This document shows, piece by piece, positions 1 to 12,415 of a stretch of DNA of 64,000 nt. Origin of the DNA: Glandiceps talaboti (Eukaryota > Hemichordata > Enteropneusta > Spengelidae); contig NC_135563.1 of NCBI RefSeq assembly GCF_964340395.1, forward strand, positions 6,800,422-6,864,421, read 5' to 3'. Positions within the stretch are counted from its first letter, which is position 1. Each line of letters begins with the position of its first letter. Both the position numbers and the translations under genes were made by a program. The notes beneath the pieces were generated by a model. That model had not been told where the DNA came from. It worked only from the letters and a program-made list of their open reading frames with translations, and did not search any database.

Positions 1-457
1 ATACATTGAGTACTTCTAGTTAGTATTTCAAATCGGCCAATTAAGTAAATGTACCACGAGTATTATACAGTTGATGACCTCGTCTGTCTGTGTAAAATCA
101 ATAGGATTTGGAGGTAAGCCAATTTTAGATAATCCAGTGAAGCTGTCCAATAGTTGATTGTGTAATAGAGGACTTAAGAAAGATGGTTGGAAAACAAGTA
201 TGAACTAAAATGGCATTACCGGTGTTCATCTGCATCAAATATTTGACATGTTTGTGAATTATATTGTGTGTCAATGTATATATGTCAGAGGTGTAGCATG
301 TGTGACTGGTTACATTTACATTTAGTTCTCTTCGTACTGAGGTTGCCATTTTCCCTTTGAGTACTGTATAGCAAGTAAAGTGTGAAATGTACCAACTTTT
401 CTGCTCTCAACCACCATTTCTGTCACCATCATCGTTGTTATTAGCAATGGTGTATGT

Positions 458-458
<1 letters not shown>
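1..458. other. Unannotated AT-rich DNA
   Basis: No coding signal is recognised. A GGAG|GTAAGC donor-like site at 113/114 with an AG at 69-70 would bound a 43-nt segment, but the acceptor is poor. Confidence 0.4.
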
Positions 459-545
<87 letters not shown>

Positions 546-739
546 CCACCACCACCACCACCACCACCACTATCACCACCACAGCTACCCACACCACCAT
601 CATCATTACCACCACCACCATCACCACCACCACCATCATCATCACCACCACCACCACTATCACCACCACAGCTACCCACACCATCATCATTACCATCATC
701 ATCACCATCACCACCACCACCATCATCATCATCACCACC

Positions 740-804
<65 letters not shown>
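459..804. repeat. Compound (CAT)n/(CAC)n trinucleotide block
   Basis: Pure CAT runs form both ends and interrupted CAC/CAT forms the middle. Inside is a second-order duplication of about 87 bp: TATCACCACCACAGCTACCC occurs at 571 and again at 658. All six frames are long and open here only because of the repeat. Confidence 0.97.
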
Positions 805-1639
805 TTTAATATCAGAAAATTATGAAAATGTAAATACTAAGAAAAGTATTGATGAAGAAGTATACAATTCAATTCAGCATTGATGAAGTGAAAAATAGAA
901 AATTAAACAGAAAAATAAAGAAGAAAAAACAACAAATATTTTGTTTATCACTTTTTTATTCCTAAGATATTTGTAAGAGTATTTTCAGTGTTAATGTGGT
1001 AGATATACACTTGTGCAATGATTTAGGTGATTACTAACAAGTCAGATAGTCTTGTAACCACTCTGTGACTGAGGATCATGTTGCTAATGACGTCATAACG
1101 TTATTTGAATATGTATTACTACTACAGTATTCAGGAATTTAAATAAGAGTAGATTTCATCTGTCTGAAGTCAAATAAACCGAGATCATGGTGCAGTACTC
1201 CTTATACATGTACAGAACCCCAATAATTTTGATCATATATTTTATCAGTATTACCATTATTTGAAAATTTATTTCATTATATTTTTGCCAGACAATTGGC
1301 CCGAGACCATGGTGCAATGAATTTACTCCTCAGAACCACAGTGACTTTAATAATTAATGCATTGCATTTGATGTAGTAGTTAGGATTACCAATATTTGAA
1401 AATTTATTTCGTTATTTTTGGCCAGACAGTGTCTGATTATAACCTAAATAAACGGGGACAATTTCTATTTTAAGTTTTTCAAATATATTATTATATTTTG
1501 TTGGCAAATTCCATGACCATTGTCTGGGTGATGATATATGGATTAGTTATTGATAAATGATAAGAAAAGTAATGTTTCTGGGTTCTCTAATTCAAGGTTG
1601 AAGTACGTGTAATGTTTATGTGTACCGCTCTATACACCT

Positions 1640-1970
1640 GTACAGGGTATTGTCCAAAAAATATACTTTTTAATATACCTCAGCACTCATTTATGAAAAA
1701 TTGAGAAAAATAGTGGGGATTTTGAATTTTGTGTGTACCATTATACAGTTAGTTGTACAGAGTATTGTCAAAAAAATACACTTATACAAGTTATACCCCA
1801 GCAATTATTTATGAAAAATCGAGAAATATCAAGAGTTTGAATGTTTTGAGTCATATTTTTAGCACCACAGAAACGATGACATAAACACACGTATGTTCTC
1901 TTAACTTAGAATGAGCTGCATATAAATCCCATATATTTGTTTGAACATGGTACAACTTTGTTTGCATTGA
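1640..1970 (-). repeat. Local duplication and a minus-strand family B repeat fragment
   Basis: A segment of about 112 bp is repeated (TACAGGGTATTG at about 1641, TACAGAGTATTG at about 1754). Each copy continues into TTTATGAAAAAT and GAGAAA. The right part contains TTGAATGTTTTGAGTCAT, then GACATAAACACACGT, then TTTGAACATGGTACAAC. This is the same order as the minus-strand family B copy at 39835-40135. Confidence 0.6.
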
Positions 1971-2905
1971 GATATAATTCATGTCCTATTGTAATCATAC
2001 TATTACATGTATACACATTATGACTGTAATGCCTGTTTTTTGTGAAAGCAAGAGTAGCCCTTCAAAATTACATTGGTTGACTTTGAATAGCCAATTGCCC
2101 TGTTTTCTCTAATTACGGAGAAAAATGCCAGCAGGAGTAAGCTTACAAAGTAATTGATCTTTCTACTCAGTTGACCTTCCTGAACCAAATGTAGGTCACG
2201 TGACATTTAAGTGTCAATTTTAAGAGTTTGTTGACTGTAGTTTTACCAGGCAACCTAGAATCAAGCTATAACTATGGTCTGTTACAGTAGCAGTCTGTCT
2301 TGTGTAGATTGTAAAAAAAAATGTGTATGCTGAAATTTTTTTCAGCAACTTGTCATATTTATGCTTTTAACTCACAAATGAAGAGAAAGCGTGTTCTCTT
2401 TGATAAACATCCAATATCAAGACAGTCAGTGTAGATTCAGAGCCACCGTCCATCTAACTTGGAATTATTTTTAGTAAAACATTACTAAAAGATTGTGTAT
2501 ATATATATCGAGATTCTTAGCCACCATACAGATGTAGGTGTAACTTGGAAGGAATTGTTTTTGGTTGAACTTTACTAAAAAGTTCCTGTATAAAATGTAT
2601 ATCACAATGAAAATAAATTGCAGATGATCTCTACCAGTAATATCAACAAAAATGCTACATGGATGTGAATTAAAATGTTCAAAAATACTTTTAAATCACC
2701 AAATGTTCCCACTTCCCAGTCACTGGGGTTCAAGGCATGAAATACTTGTTATAAATATATAAAACTTGCCTGTGTGTTCATTAGCTTTTAAAGAGATTTC
2801 CATGTAAGTATTAATGTATATATAGTTGTGAGATTGACAGCAGTAGACACTACTGATGTGGCATATACCCAAGTGTAGACTATAAATCCTGAAATCTTGG
2901 TCAAA

Positions 2906-2906
<1 letters not shown>

Positions 2907-2979
<73 letters not shown>

Positions 2980-3060
2980 ATAAATTTATATAGCGCCAAA
3001 TATCCAAAGAAAACAGTGTACAAATATACTGTAACCAGTAAATATACATGTATGTAACAT
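2907..3060 (-). mobile_element. LINE-like 3' end with (AGAT)n tail
   Basis: (ATCT)n runs from 2907 to 2979 and abuts AATAAATTTATATAGCGCCAAAT. Read on the minus strand this is ATTTGGCGCTATATAAATT followed by a tetranucleotide tail. That is the usual 3' end form of CR1/L2-group non-LTR elements and their SINEs. How far the element reaches to the right of about 3060 is unclear. Confidence 0.6.
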
Positions 3061-3948
3061 GACTATGAAGAACTGATTCAATCACATGTTTCATTAGTGT
3101 AGGTTTCAAACTTACAGCAGAGACTCACAAGATACTGGAGTATTATTTTTCCTTAAGTCTCTCAGATTTGTTTTTATTGTGTTCTGGTGGTAGATCATGC
3201 AATCTTGTAAAGGAATGAGATATAGAGATTGAATGATAAGCAGACTGACAGGAATGAAATCCTCACAAACATGGTTGTTATTTCTTGGGACTGATTTAGA
3301 GAGTGTGAAATACACTTTTAAGAAGATCACATCATTGCATTGGCTACAGATGACCTTTGTGTTGCTTACAAGGAAGCCAATAATCTCTTCAGAAATAACT
3401 CTTTATCACAGAGTTTCTTTCAGAGAGTACAGTAAGTAAGCAGTGTGTGTAATCCAGTGTGACGTTTTTGGCAAGGCAGCTGGCTCTGATTTTGATTTTA
3501 AAATCTCCCATTTGTATGCATGCAAGTTTTGTGAAATGTCTTCATATCATATCTCTAGAAAGAAGTGACGTCATTGTGACATCAGTAGGGTAGAATTGGT
3601 GAAATACAAATATGAGAGGTGAGGTAGACCAAAAGAAAACAAAAAACGGAAATTCTGATAATGTGTTGATGAACAATTTACACAATTGTTGATACTTGAG
3701 ATGACTTCTATAATCTTTTAATTATTAGTAGGTTACTTTAAAGGGATTTTGTTGCTGAAGTGTTTGAATGAAGAATAAAAGAGATTTGGAAGTGATTATT
3801 CACTTCAAGTCAACCCTGTCCTACACAAGCAATTCCTACACAATGAGTGTTTATAAGACCATAATGTGTGGTTCAGTTCCTATGTACCTTTGTGTGCTGT
3901 TAAATTCCTTTGTAAAGTATGCAACTCCGTGTTGTTCACTTTTTGTTT

Positions 3949-4274
3949 TAAAGTGGCCAAATGGATAAGGATTTGGTATTAACTTTGGATTTTTAATTTA
4001 TACAATTGTTTATCATGGCTTCCTACTTGAATAATCAAATAAAGTGAAACAACATAGACCAAGTCTGTGTTTGTAACTCAATACATTGCAACAAGCTAAC
4101 AAATAAGATTTGATACATTTGTTTAATAATCTTTTGCAATTCATTGAGTTACAAACACAGACTTGGCATATGGTTGTTTCACATTGATTTTTCAAGTAGG
4201 AAGCCATGATAAAATTGTTTTATAAATTAAAAATCCGAAATAAATACCCAATCCTCATCCATATGGTCACTTTA
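3949..4274. mobile_element. Foldback (MITE-like) element, family D copy 1
   Basis: The two halves are inverted copies of each other. The left arm starts TAAAGTGGCCAAATGGAT; the right end, reverse-complemented, starts TAAAGTGACCATATGGAT. Both continue through GGATTTTTAATTTATA, TATCATGGCTTCCTACTTGA and AGTCTGTGTTTGTAACTCA. The arms are about 130-145 bp around a short AT-rich loop. A second copy lies at 59373-59725. No coding capacity is seen. Confidence 0.85.
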
Positions 4275-6700
4275 TAGTATGCACAAAATTATATTATTTA
4301 AGTGAGAACATTTGATATATTGTAAATGACACCTAAGGCCGGGTCAGAGTGTTTAGAGATTTATGTATTTTTTTATATCCCAAGGGAATTTGTCTGCGTA
4401 CTTTCAGTTTGATGTGCTGACAAAGGTTTCACGGTATTTCAGCAAGGAAGAAAATGAAGCAGTTTATACTGTGACTATTTCCTTGTGAATTTAAGGTCGC
4501 AGCACTTTATTCCTGGACCAAAACATTCTTAATCCTCTTACGACCAGGAGGGTATTTGTTTGTACACAAAATCTACAAGTTAGGAAAAAACAGAATTATG
4601 TTTTGCACACGTAGACACCATTCAAGTATTTACATCCATGCTACTAATAATGACCATTCTGTCCAGAAATTTTGGCCCAATAACCTTGACCGTCAAACTT
4701 AACTTTCACATTGTAATTCTCCTTGCAGTTCTTTGAGACTTTCAAGTGTCTAAAACCATTTTTACTAGAGAAAAGCAATAAAGTCGAAGTGTGACATTGC
4801 CTAGCTGTGCTGTTAAGTCAAATGACCACTGAATTTTAGTTTTGGACCACCTGATCATGCCCTCTCCAGTTGTAAATGTGAAAGAGTGACAGAATTATGA
4901 AGTGATGTTCATGATCACAATGTGTACAGTATTCATTGGTTATGTGTGCATTATTCATTGGTTATGTGTACATAAATTGGATTCTTCAGATTCCTTATTG
5001 TAGACATTGACCACTATCATGCTATGGACTACCAAAATCTAAAACTGATGGTCCACAACAATCATTTATGCATGTAAGTGTATTTTAATGGGTCGGTATT
5101 TATACTTAGTGCTGATTTTTTTCCTCTGTGTGTGCTGTTATTTTCTTTCCTCATTTGTTTACTTTAACTTTAGTCTGTACAATGCACTGAGACGCACAGT
5201 AATAATAGTCAATTCGTGTCAGTGGTTGGTTGGGAGGGGGCTTTGTCTTTGAAGGTAGAAGACTTGTTTCTTAGAGATGTTAGAAAGAGTGAAGTAATGT
5301 TTATGACTCCAGTGAATGGAATAGATATTGATGAAGGGCAGGTGATCCCTCAAAAGATTTATTTCCAAGGGAAAGTGTTTTGTATGACTTCAATTAATGA
5401 GCACATTGTGTTTTTGAGGGAATGAGAATGAAAGCAATTTGAAGTGAAATCAATGAACAACAATATGATATATTTGAACAGAAGCTGTTCGTTGTTTAAT
5501 AATTATTCCTATTTAAAGAAATAAGGCTTCCTAAGGCATGCCAGCTGTTGTTGATAGTTTCTCTAAAACCCTACAGACAATAGTGGACTCCTCCTAATGA
5601 AAAGTAATGGACTACTGTGTCACACAATATGGCCATTGTCTGTTACTATACGCACAAATATGTATTGGGTTGTAAATCATGATCGAGAAAGGTGAACAAC
5701 ATTTAACCCTGGGGTCTTTTGTGAAATTGTGTGGAATATTTTTAAACAAGTAACCACTGTGTCTGAGAGTGTACACTATAGTTTGCTGCAGTTTGTCTGC
5801 ATAATGCCAGGGTATATATGTAGAAAAGGGATTCAAATTTCTGAATTTTTATCCTTGCAGTGAAAGAATTATACATTTACATGTGCTGGTCGCTGCACAG
5901 AATGTGATCAACAGCTTAATACAAAAGGTGATGATTTACTTCATACATATACATGACATGTTTGATGGCATTTTCTAGTGCTGACCACAGATCAACAGCA
6001 TTATCGGGAATTGAAAGTATAGTACCGGGTAATAGTAAAATTCACTTAAATAGGAACCAATACCCCTGAAATACGAACTGCTTAAAAATCTCTCCAAAGT
6101 TTGCCATATGAATGTTTGTTCATGATCCTTTTGACATAATCAAAGAAATTTAGAGTTTCCCATCTTGATATCAATGAAAGTGACTTTTTTTATTTCCTGA
6201 TGCAGTATTTGGTGGCCATATTGGATTATAAAGTATGACATAATTCATATTGACTATATTTCAAAAATTTGTGCTTTGGCTCCAGGATTCCTTTTTTTGA
6301 TTTTTAATAGCATAGAAAGGGCTTGTTCAAGTTTCTTTTTTATGAAGTAACAGCAAAGGTTTAAGATTTTTACTTCAGAGGTGTGTAACAGGTTGTTCAG
6401 ATTTTTTTTATCACTACATTCTAGGTAGCAAGTCTTCAGTGTTTATATGCTAGACTAGTTATCTGTATGCATGTGATCATTTATCAAGTTTCATTCTGTG
6501 AAAAAGAAACTGTTTTCATTCAAAAGCTGTTATTCAAACACTTTGGCTCCTTACTGATGTGGGTCACTTACGTTCTATGTATAAATTGACGTCTCATTCT
6601 CTCTCGCTGTCTTTTGTTTTTTTTAAGCAAGTCTTGTTCAGACAAGATCTGTCAATATAATACTAGAAGATTCAGGCCATCGTGCAGACTGAATGAGTCA
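4275..6700. other. No recognised gene
   Basis: An open frame of 69 codons at 5216-5425 (plus) has no recognisable motif and no splice or promoter support. A 70-nt segment at 5004-5073 has an AG acceptor, a GTAAGTG donor and one open frame, but nothing else in its favour. Confidence 0.35.
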
Positions 6701-6709
6701 TAGCATGAA

Positions 6710-6872
6710 TGATTTTCCCTTAGCATTTGACAGTTAATACAGCCATAAACATGAACAGTATTTGCCATATGGGTATGATGTAAAATGAAGTGATTTTTCC
6801 CTTAGCACTTCACAGTTAATACAGTCATAAACATGAAGAGTATTCACCATATGGGTATGATGTAAAATGGAA
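6710..6872. repeat. Tandem duplication, about 82 bp, two copies
   Basis: TTTTCCCTTAGCATTTGACA and TTTTCCCTTAGCACTTCACA begin two copies. Each continues through GTTAATACAG, CATAAACATGAA and CCATATGGGTATGATGTAAA. Confidence 0.85.
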
Positions 6873-7692
6873 TGTTTTAGTGTTTCCTCAATTGCCTTTG
6901 AATTCACTTACTTACCATCATATAAAACGATGACAAATTATAGACAGTGTTCTGTTATTGAAGTACTGCGGTGAAAGCTTTCTATTGTTTAAGTGATTAA
7001 TTGGTTGAGTGATAGTGAATAAGTTCCTGTACCAGATGTAACCCATAGCATGGCTTAATACGTAAGGGTGTTTACACAATAAAACTGTGTCAAAAGAAAG
7101 GGTTAGCCATGTATGTATGTAATCATGTTAGAGAATTCCTTTATTTTTTACAAAAAATTTAGGTATACATCTAATTTTCAATTTAGTTTTATATTTCAGT
7201 AAATCAACAAGATTGACAGAACAGACGTACAAATAAAAACTGGTACAAATTGTTGAATTACTTGGATAACCCACAAAGTCAAAGACTTGTTTCCAGTGGG
7301 GTCCATACAGTGATTCAAGAAAGTGGTGGGATAAGCAAAGGTGTTTAACTACATGGAATGGGAAGGGAGAACAGAAGTAGGGAAAACGTGATGGCAAACT
7401 AATTATTAATAATGTATAAAGTCGCTGTTTTCAGTATCCCTTAGTGTACTGGACCGATATGATTTAACCGCTTTGTTAAAGGCATTTCTTTGTGATATCT
7501 GTTTTATTGATGTGAGTAGATTGCTCCAGTCCTAAATGGCTTTAATTTTATAATCAGAATAAAATAATGTTTTTTTGATTTATGAAACGATACTGATAAA
7601 ACTTAAAGACAGGAATAAGAATTGAAGGTACGTATTTAATTTGACATCTGGATTTTAGGTTTAGAATTGTTGAAAGATATTTGGAGTGAAGT

Positions 7693-7694
7693 AT

Positions 7695-7745
<51 letters not shown>

Positions 7746-7810
7746 TTACATCCCTTTTGTATCAGGGGCTCACTAAGCATGTTAGGAGCAGCACTAACAG
7801 AAAATTAAAA
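7693..7810 (-). mobile_element. Retroelement-like 3' end with (AAAT)n tail
   Basis: (ATTT)n at 7693-7747 is joined to ACATCCCTTTTGTATCAGG. On the minus strand it reads CCTGATACAAAAGGGATGTA then AATAAATAAAT, a common 3' terminus of non-LTR elements. No open frame of the element body is recognisable to the right. Confidence 0.45.
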
Positions 7811-8825
7811 TATATATACTACGAAAAAATTTAGAAATTAGAGAAGACATGACTAACTTATAATCACATACAAAAACAAACAAAAACAAACAAACAAACC
7901 AAAGGGAGGGAAGAAGGAGAGAAAGAAAAAAATGACACTTCAAATATCAGTAGTCAAAAAATCTAAAGTAGAGTTTAGAAATAAAGTGCAAAGGTTAAAG
8001 GTCAATAAGTTTATAGGCATATTAATCTCAGTACGTGATTGTGTTAATGTAACAACAGACACCTTGTATTGATAGTATCATGCAGATTTGATAGAAATCA
8101 TGAAAAATTACTAACGAAATGAAAACCATGGTTTTGAAAGTATGTAATACTACGTTATAAAGAATAGATGTCACTCACCAGCCTAGAATCCATCACCTGG
8201 ATTCTAGTTTAAGATATCGTGTATAAGGTTAAAAATATACAAATTAGTAGTAAAATAGATTAGTACATGTGTATTTTTACATGTATGTGTGATATCATCA
8301 CTTGGTTGTGATCACGTCAAATATCACACCAAAGTTAGATTTTTATGTTAGAATTTTTTTTTTTTTTTTTTTTCCAAGATTTGAAAAGCTGTTATGGAAA
8401 GAATGATTATGTTGTTACAGTATGACTAGGAACAATTTCTTGAAACATTCACTGAAGGAAACAGTTACCAAACAAGACTTGACAAACATTATAACTCAAG
8501 ATGCTGACATACAATGTACATGTAATGTCATATGACATTTTTTGTCTGTAATAAAGTTTTATTTCAAAGTCGTTATGAAAATCATAAATCTATATATATA
8601 GATATTAACATCTGAGAAATATAATATTTTTGTCTATGTGTCCCAGAATATGGTTGTCAAAATAAACAAAAGAGAGTCAGAAATGTCAGTGTTGTATTAA
8701 ATTTTTTATACAACTGAAATCAACAGGTGGTTGTGATATATATTACAAGTAGTAAAGTTGCCTTTCAGTTTGTATCTATCATTTTCACTGTCATGGACAT
8801 CTACGTCATGTAAGTGTTATTTACC

Positions 8826-9196
8826 CAAGAGAAATTATGTTGGCTTGGTGTTTCATTCATGGGATGTGATTTTTTTTAACACAAAGATATGCGCAAATTA
8901 ACAATAACGGAGACACAATACAAAAAGGATCCATTTCCCCAATTACATTGAAATGTGATAAAGCTTTGATTTACTTTTACAATGCTGAACAAACAGGTTT
9001 CTACTGGTACATATATACATGTGCACCTGATGATTTTTAATGACTTTAATATTTACTTTCCAACTCATAATCAAAATCATAACTTGTCTAAACTTCTACA
9101 TACCCTGTCTAGTTGTTGCTTTTGCACTTGAAGTTGGCGGAGTGTGTGTGAAAAATGTGACATGAGTGAAACACCAAGGCAACATAACTTCTCTTG
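8826..9196. mobile_element. Long-TIR MITE-like element, family C copy 1
   Basis: The left end reads CAAGAGAAATTATGTTGGC then TTGGTGTTTCATTCATG. The reverse-complemented right end reads CAAGAGAAGTTATGTTGCC then TTGGTGTTTCACTCATG. The TIRs are about 50 bp and nearly identical; the middle is AT-rich and non-coding. It is 371 bp long. A related 355-bp element lies at 51489-51843. Confidence 0.85.
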
Positions 9197-9279
9197 TACA
9201 TGATACGACTCTGTGATAAAACTCTGGCGGTGTTTTTTCATTCATTTTGTTTGACCTCAAGCAATACTTAGTTATATTA

Positions 9280-9360
9280 CTCTCCAATGTTTTTTCTTTT
9301 GTTTAGCTAAGATAAATATGAGTGACCTAGGGGGCCTTGTCACTACGAGTCAAAACCAAG
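9280..9360 (+). repeat. Family B core motif
   Basis: CCAATGTTTTTTCTTTTGTT, AGCTAAGATAAATATGAGTG and CCTTGTCACTACGAGTC match the right part of the family B copy at 9785-10045. The open frame at 9318-9611 starts inside this repeat and is not trusted as a gene, although its last 30 codons look protein-like. Confidence 0.6.
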
Positions 9361-9784
9361 AAGTAACAAGTCTCTTGGTCATGAGAATGTTTTGGCTGGA
9401 TAATATTATATGTACACAATCTTACTTCAAAAAAAAAATAGTGACACTAATGATGGCAGACTTTAACTCAAAAACTATTGTGGAACATCCTTTCATGATG
9501 TATACATGTACTATAAAAGCAGAAAATATGGAGTCCAGCCTATCTATTCCACTGAAGAGTTTATCAATATCGTCAGATGGTGATGACATTTCAAGCATAT
9601 TAAACATATAGTAGTGATACACTCAGTATTACATGGTGCCTAATTTGGGCTATTCAGACTAAAGGAATGCCAAAAACAGGTGTGATGAAATTGATGTAAC
9701 ATGTAAATGTAGTTTTATCTCCACACTACACTTTACTTCGATATCAAGCTCATTTATAGTTCCCTCAATATACTTAGGCTGTTA

Positions 9785-10045
9785 CACCATGTATGAGCCA
9801 AGTTGAACAAACAATGTGGAATATATACATGTACTCTGGTTGTTCTACATCACGACAATGTGTGTCTTTGTCACTGGTTCGGCTGTGTTTGAAAAATGAG
9901 TCAAAACATTCAAAATTGCCGATACTTTCCCCGATTTTTCTTTGATATTACTGGCACTAGTAACAGTGTTATTCTCCAATATTTTTCTTTATTCAGTTTG
10001 AAAATACTCATTACCTAAAGGTTGTCACTACTCATCTATATGCTG
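9785..10045 (+). repeat. Dispersed repeat family B, longest copy
   Basis: In order it contains GAGCCAAGTTGAACAAACAA, GGTTGTTCTACATCACGACA, TGAGTCAAAACATTCAAAAT, then CCAATATTTTTCTTTATTCA and GGTTGTCACTACTCATC. Parts recur in the same order at 38335-38505 (plus) and, inverted, at 39835-40135 and 1800-1970. The last block recurs alone at several other sites. Confidence 0.75.
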
Positions 10046-12189
10046 GTTATTGCCTCTGATAGAATGGTTTGGGATATTTGCATCATATTACATGATGTTC
10101 TCTAACTTTTGCAATCTAACCAGATGCAAATCACAGGTACAAAAAAAAATGTAAATGTCCTGTGTTTTTGTAAAGGATCACTCAGGTTCACTTTGTGCTT
10201 TTGAATTGAGCTGTTATCATTTATCTATCATCATATGTCCTACGTATTGCTATGGAGAAGTTGTAAGCTCTACCCATGAAATAACTAATAATGTATCACA
10301 CTGTTCCCAAGTATGGTCATTCTACATGCACATATCAATTCACTTTGATCAAGTTAACTATAGGACAAGTCTTGATAGCCTATGAGTATGCCTGAGATAT
10401 GAGGTCATAGAATGAAGTGAACAACATGCTGACCACTACATCAGATTTTAATCAGATTGGAGCCTGATGGCAGGCTGTGTCTAGGGTTTGGCTGCAAGCT
10501 TGATGTGTCCACCATATGATGACCAGGAGGTCCAACTTGAAATAGGGCCAATAGTTATATACTGTCACTAAAATGTAGGCCTCTCTTTCATTTACTTGTT
10601 TACCAGACCCAGGGCATTGACTTGCATGATAAGTACCATCTAGCAGGTATACGTATTCTTGACTTCCGTCTTATATTATTATTCACATGGTTTTTCTGCA
10701 AATAGTGCCAACTTTTTTTTTCTATTTCATAACAAGAAAGGAAGGGATTACAAAGACAAAAGCACAAGAACAGGTACAGAAAACATGTGATGCTTATGTA
10801 CACTATCTTGATTCTAAGTACATCATAATTCAGATGGATTTGTATGAATTCATGGGATGTCTTTGCTTGGAGTCTGGTTGAGTTATATTTGGCTGTGAAT
10901 GAATTTAAGACATTGGAGGCGAGAGAATTTGATTAATTCAAACAAACTGTTTTATATGACTTTATGCCAATAATTTGCACGGTTTGATGTATTCACTTTT
11001 TCCTTCAATTAATATTACTTTATGATATTCGTAGACATTGCAATGTATGATCTTAGGACAAAGATCACTATTTTGTGGAACGTATAGTCTTATATAAGTG
11101 AACCATTCGTTGACTTTTTTCCCGTTGAAAACACCATTCAGTGAGAGCCTGTGTGCCTGTTCATAAGTCTGTAGTAATTTTGTCAGTGTAACTGCAACGT
11201 CGTTTCACTAAAAACGATAATCAATTAAAAGTTTACCAGACATAACTATTTCAATACCAAATATTGAAATCATTATCTCAGACAATGAACACGATGTCTG
11301 AAACGTTATTATGTCTTCTGCAAATAAACCATATCTGAGCTGTATTTGTAGAGCTGCGTTGTACCAGTAGACATGAATTGACAGAATATTTACTAGTGTT
11401 GGGGGGGGGGGGGGTCTGTCTTCAAATGTGAAGGACTTAATACTTTAATTGATCCTCACTATATCTATAAAAATGAAGATTGAATCAGTATGTACGTCTA
11501 ATGTATATATCCCCGGGCTTTTAAACTAAAAAACTGAAGTTGAATCCATAATACCTTTAGGCGTAATATTACAGTGATATCAATTCTATTATGTTATATG
11601 GATTAATAGGCATACATGGCCTTATATGTTACGTATATAACTTGTTTTTAAAGTCATGCAGAGTTCACATCATTCTGTTCTATAAATGTATCGCTGAATT
11701 CGTCTATGTAGATGATTATTTCAGCATTACTCACATTCACATTTTCAAACGATATAGAAATGTGCATAAATTTGCATTAGTTTACGATTGTAAGTGGTCA
11801 TTATAACCATGGTGACATTCTTATGTCCAATTTGTGGACATGTATTAGTTAGTGATCATGACCTCAGCGGTTTTTTTCTTGCTACTGGCATTGAGCCAAT
11901 TTTACTGTGAACAGTAAAGATTTTCTACAGAATTCTTTTTTTTTTTGGCTGTGGTTTACATCATACATAGGTTATTTGACACACAACGAGGTCACAGAGT
12001 TAAGGTCAATGTTAGTGTTTAGCTCAGGTCGTCCAACTTTTGACATCTCTTGACACCTTGACATATCTTTTGGGCATTATGTAGATTAACTACAATGAAG
12101 GAGTTTGATAAAAAAAAATGACAGAAATATGACAAGGGAATTATTTTCTTAGCTTAGGACAACACTTATCTTTTGCTTTGTTATCAGCC
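10046..12189. other. No recognised gene
   Basis: AT-rich DNA with a G-run at 11400-11414 and no supported coding frame. Confidence 0.4.
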
Positions 12190-12415
12190 GCTCCTCCCCT
12201 CTTCTTCCTCCTCCCCTCCTCCTCCCCTCCCACTTTTCTTCCTCCCCTCCTCCTCCCCTCCCACTTTTCTTCCCCTCCTACTCCTCCCCTCCCACTTTTC
12301 TCCCCCTCCTCCTTCCCCCTTTTCCTCCTCCCCTCCCCCTTTTCCTCCCCCCACTCCCACTTTTCCTCCTATTCATCTCCTCCCTCACCTCTCCCTCATC
12401 CCCCTCCTGTTGATG
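12190..12415. repeat. Polypyrimidine (C/T) tract
   Basis: About 225 bp are almost purely C and T on the plus strand. Units like CTCCTCCCCTCCCACTTTTC recur. The strand asymmetry is extreme, so a triplex (H-DNA) form is possible. Confidence 0.93.

Noticed and set aside
71-113. Possible small exon at the left edge with a GTAAGC donor
   Set aside because: The acceptor lacks a polypyrimidine tract, and 43 nt give no recognisable protein.
387-825. Long frames of poly-His, poly-Ser, poly-Met or poly-Asp across the CAT/CAC block
   Set aside because: All frames are open only because the DNA is a trinucleotide repeat; there is no splice, promoter or non-repeat coding context.
5004-5073. Exon-like segments bounded by AG and GTAAGT at 5004-5073, 8769-8809 and 42111-42147
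   Set aside because: Each is short, open in one frame only, and has no recognisable protein. GTAAGT is expected by chance many times in 64 kb.
9318-9611. 97-codon plus-strand frame
   Set aside because: It starts inside a family B repeat motif and crosses an A-run. The serine-rich end looks protein-like, but no splice or homology support exists.
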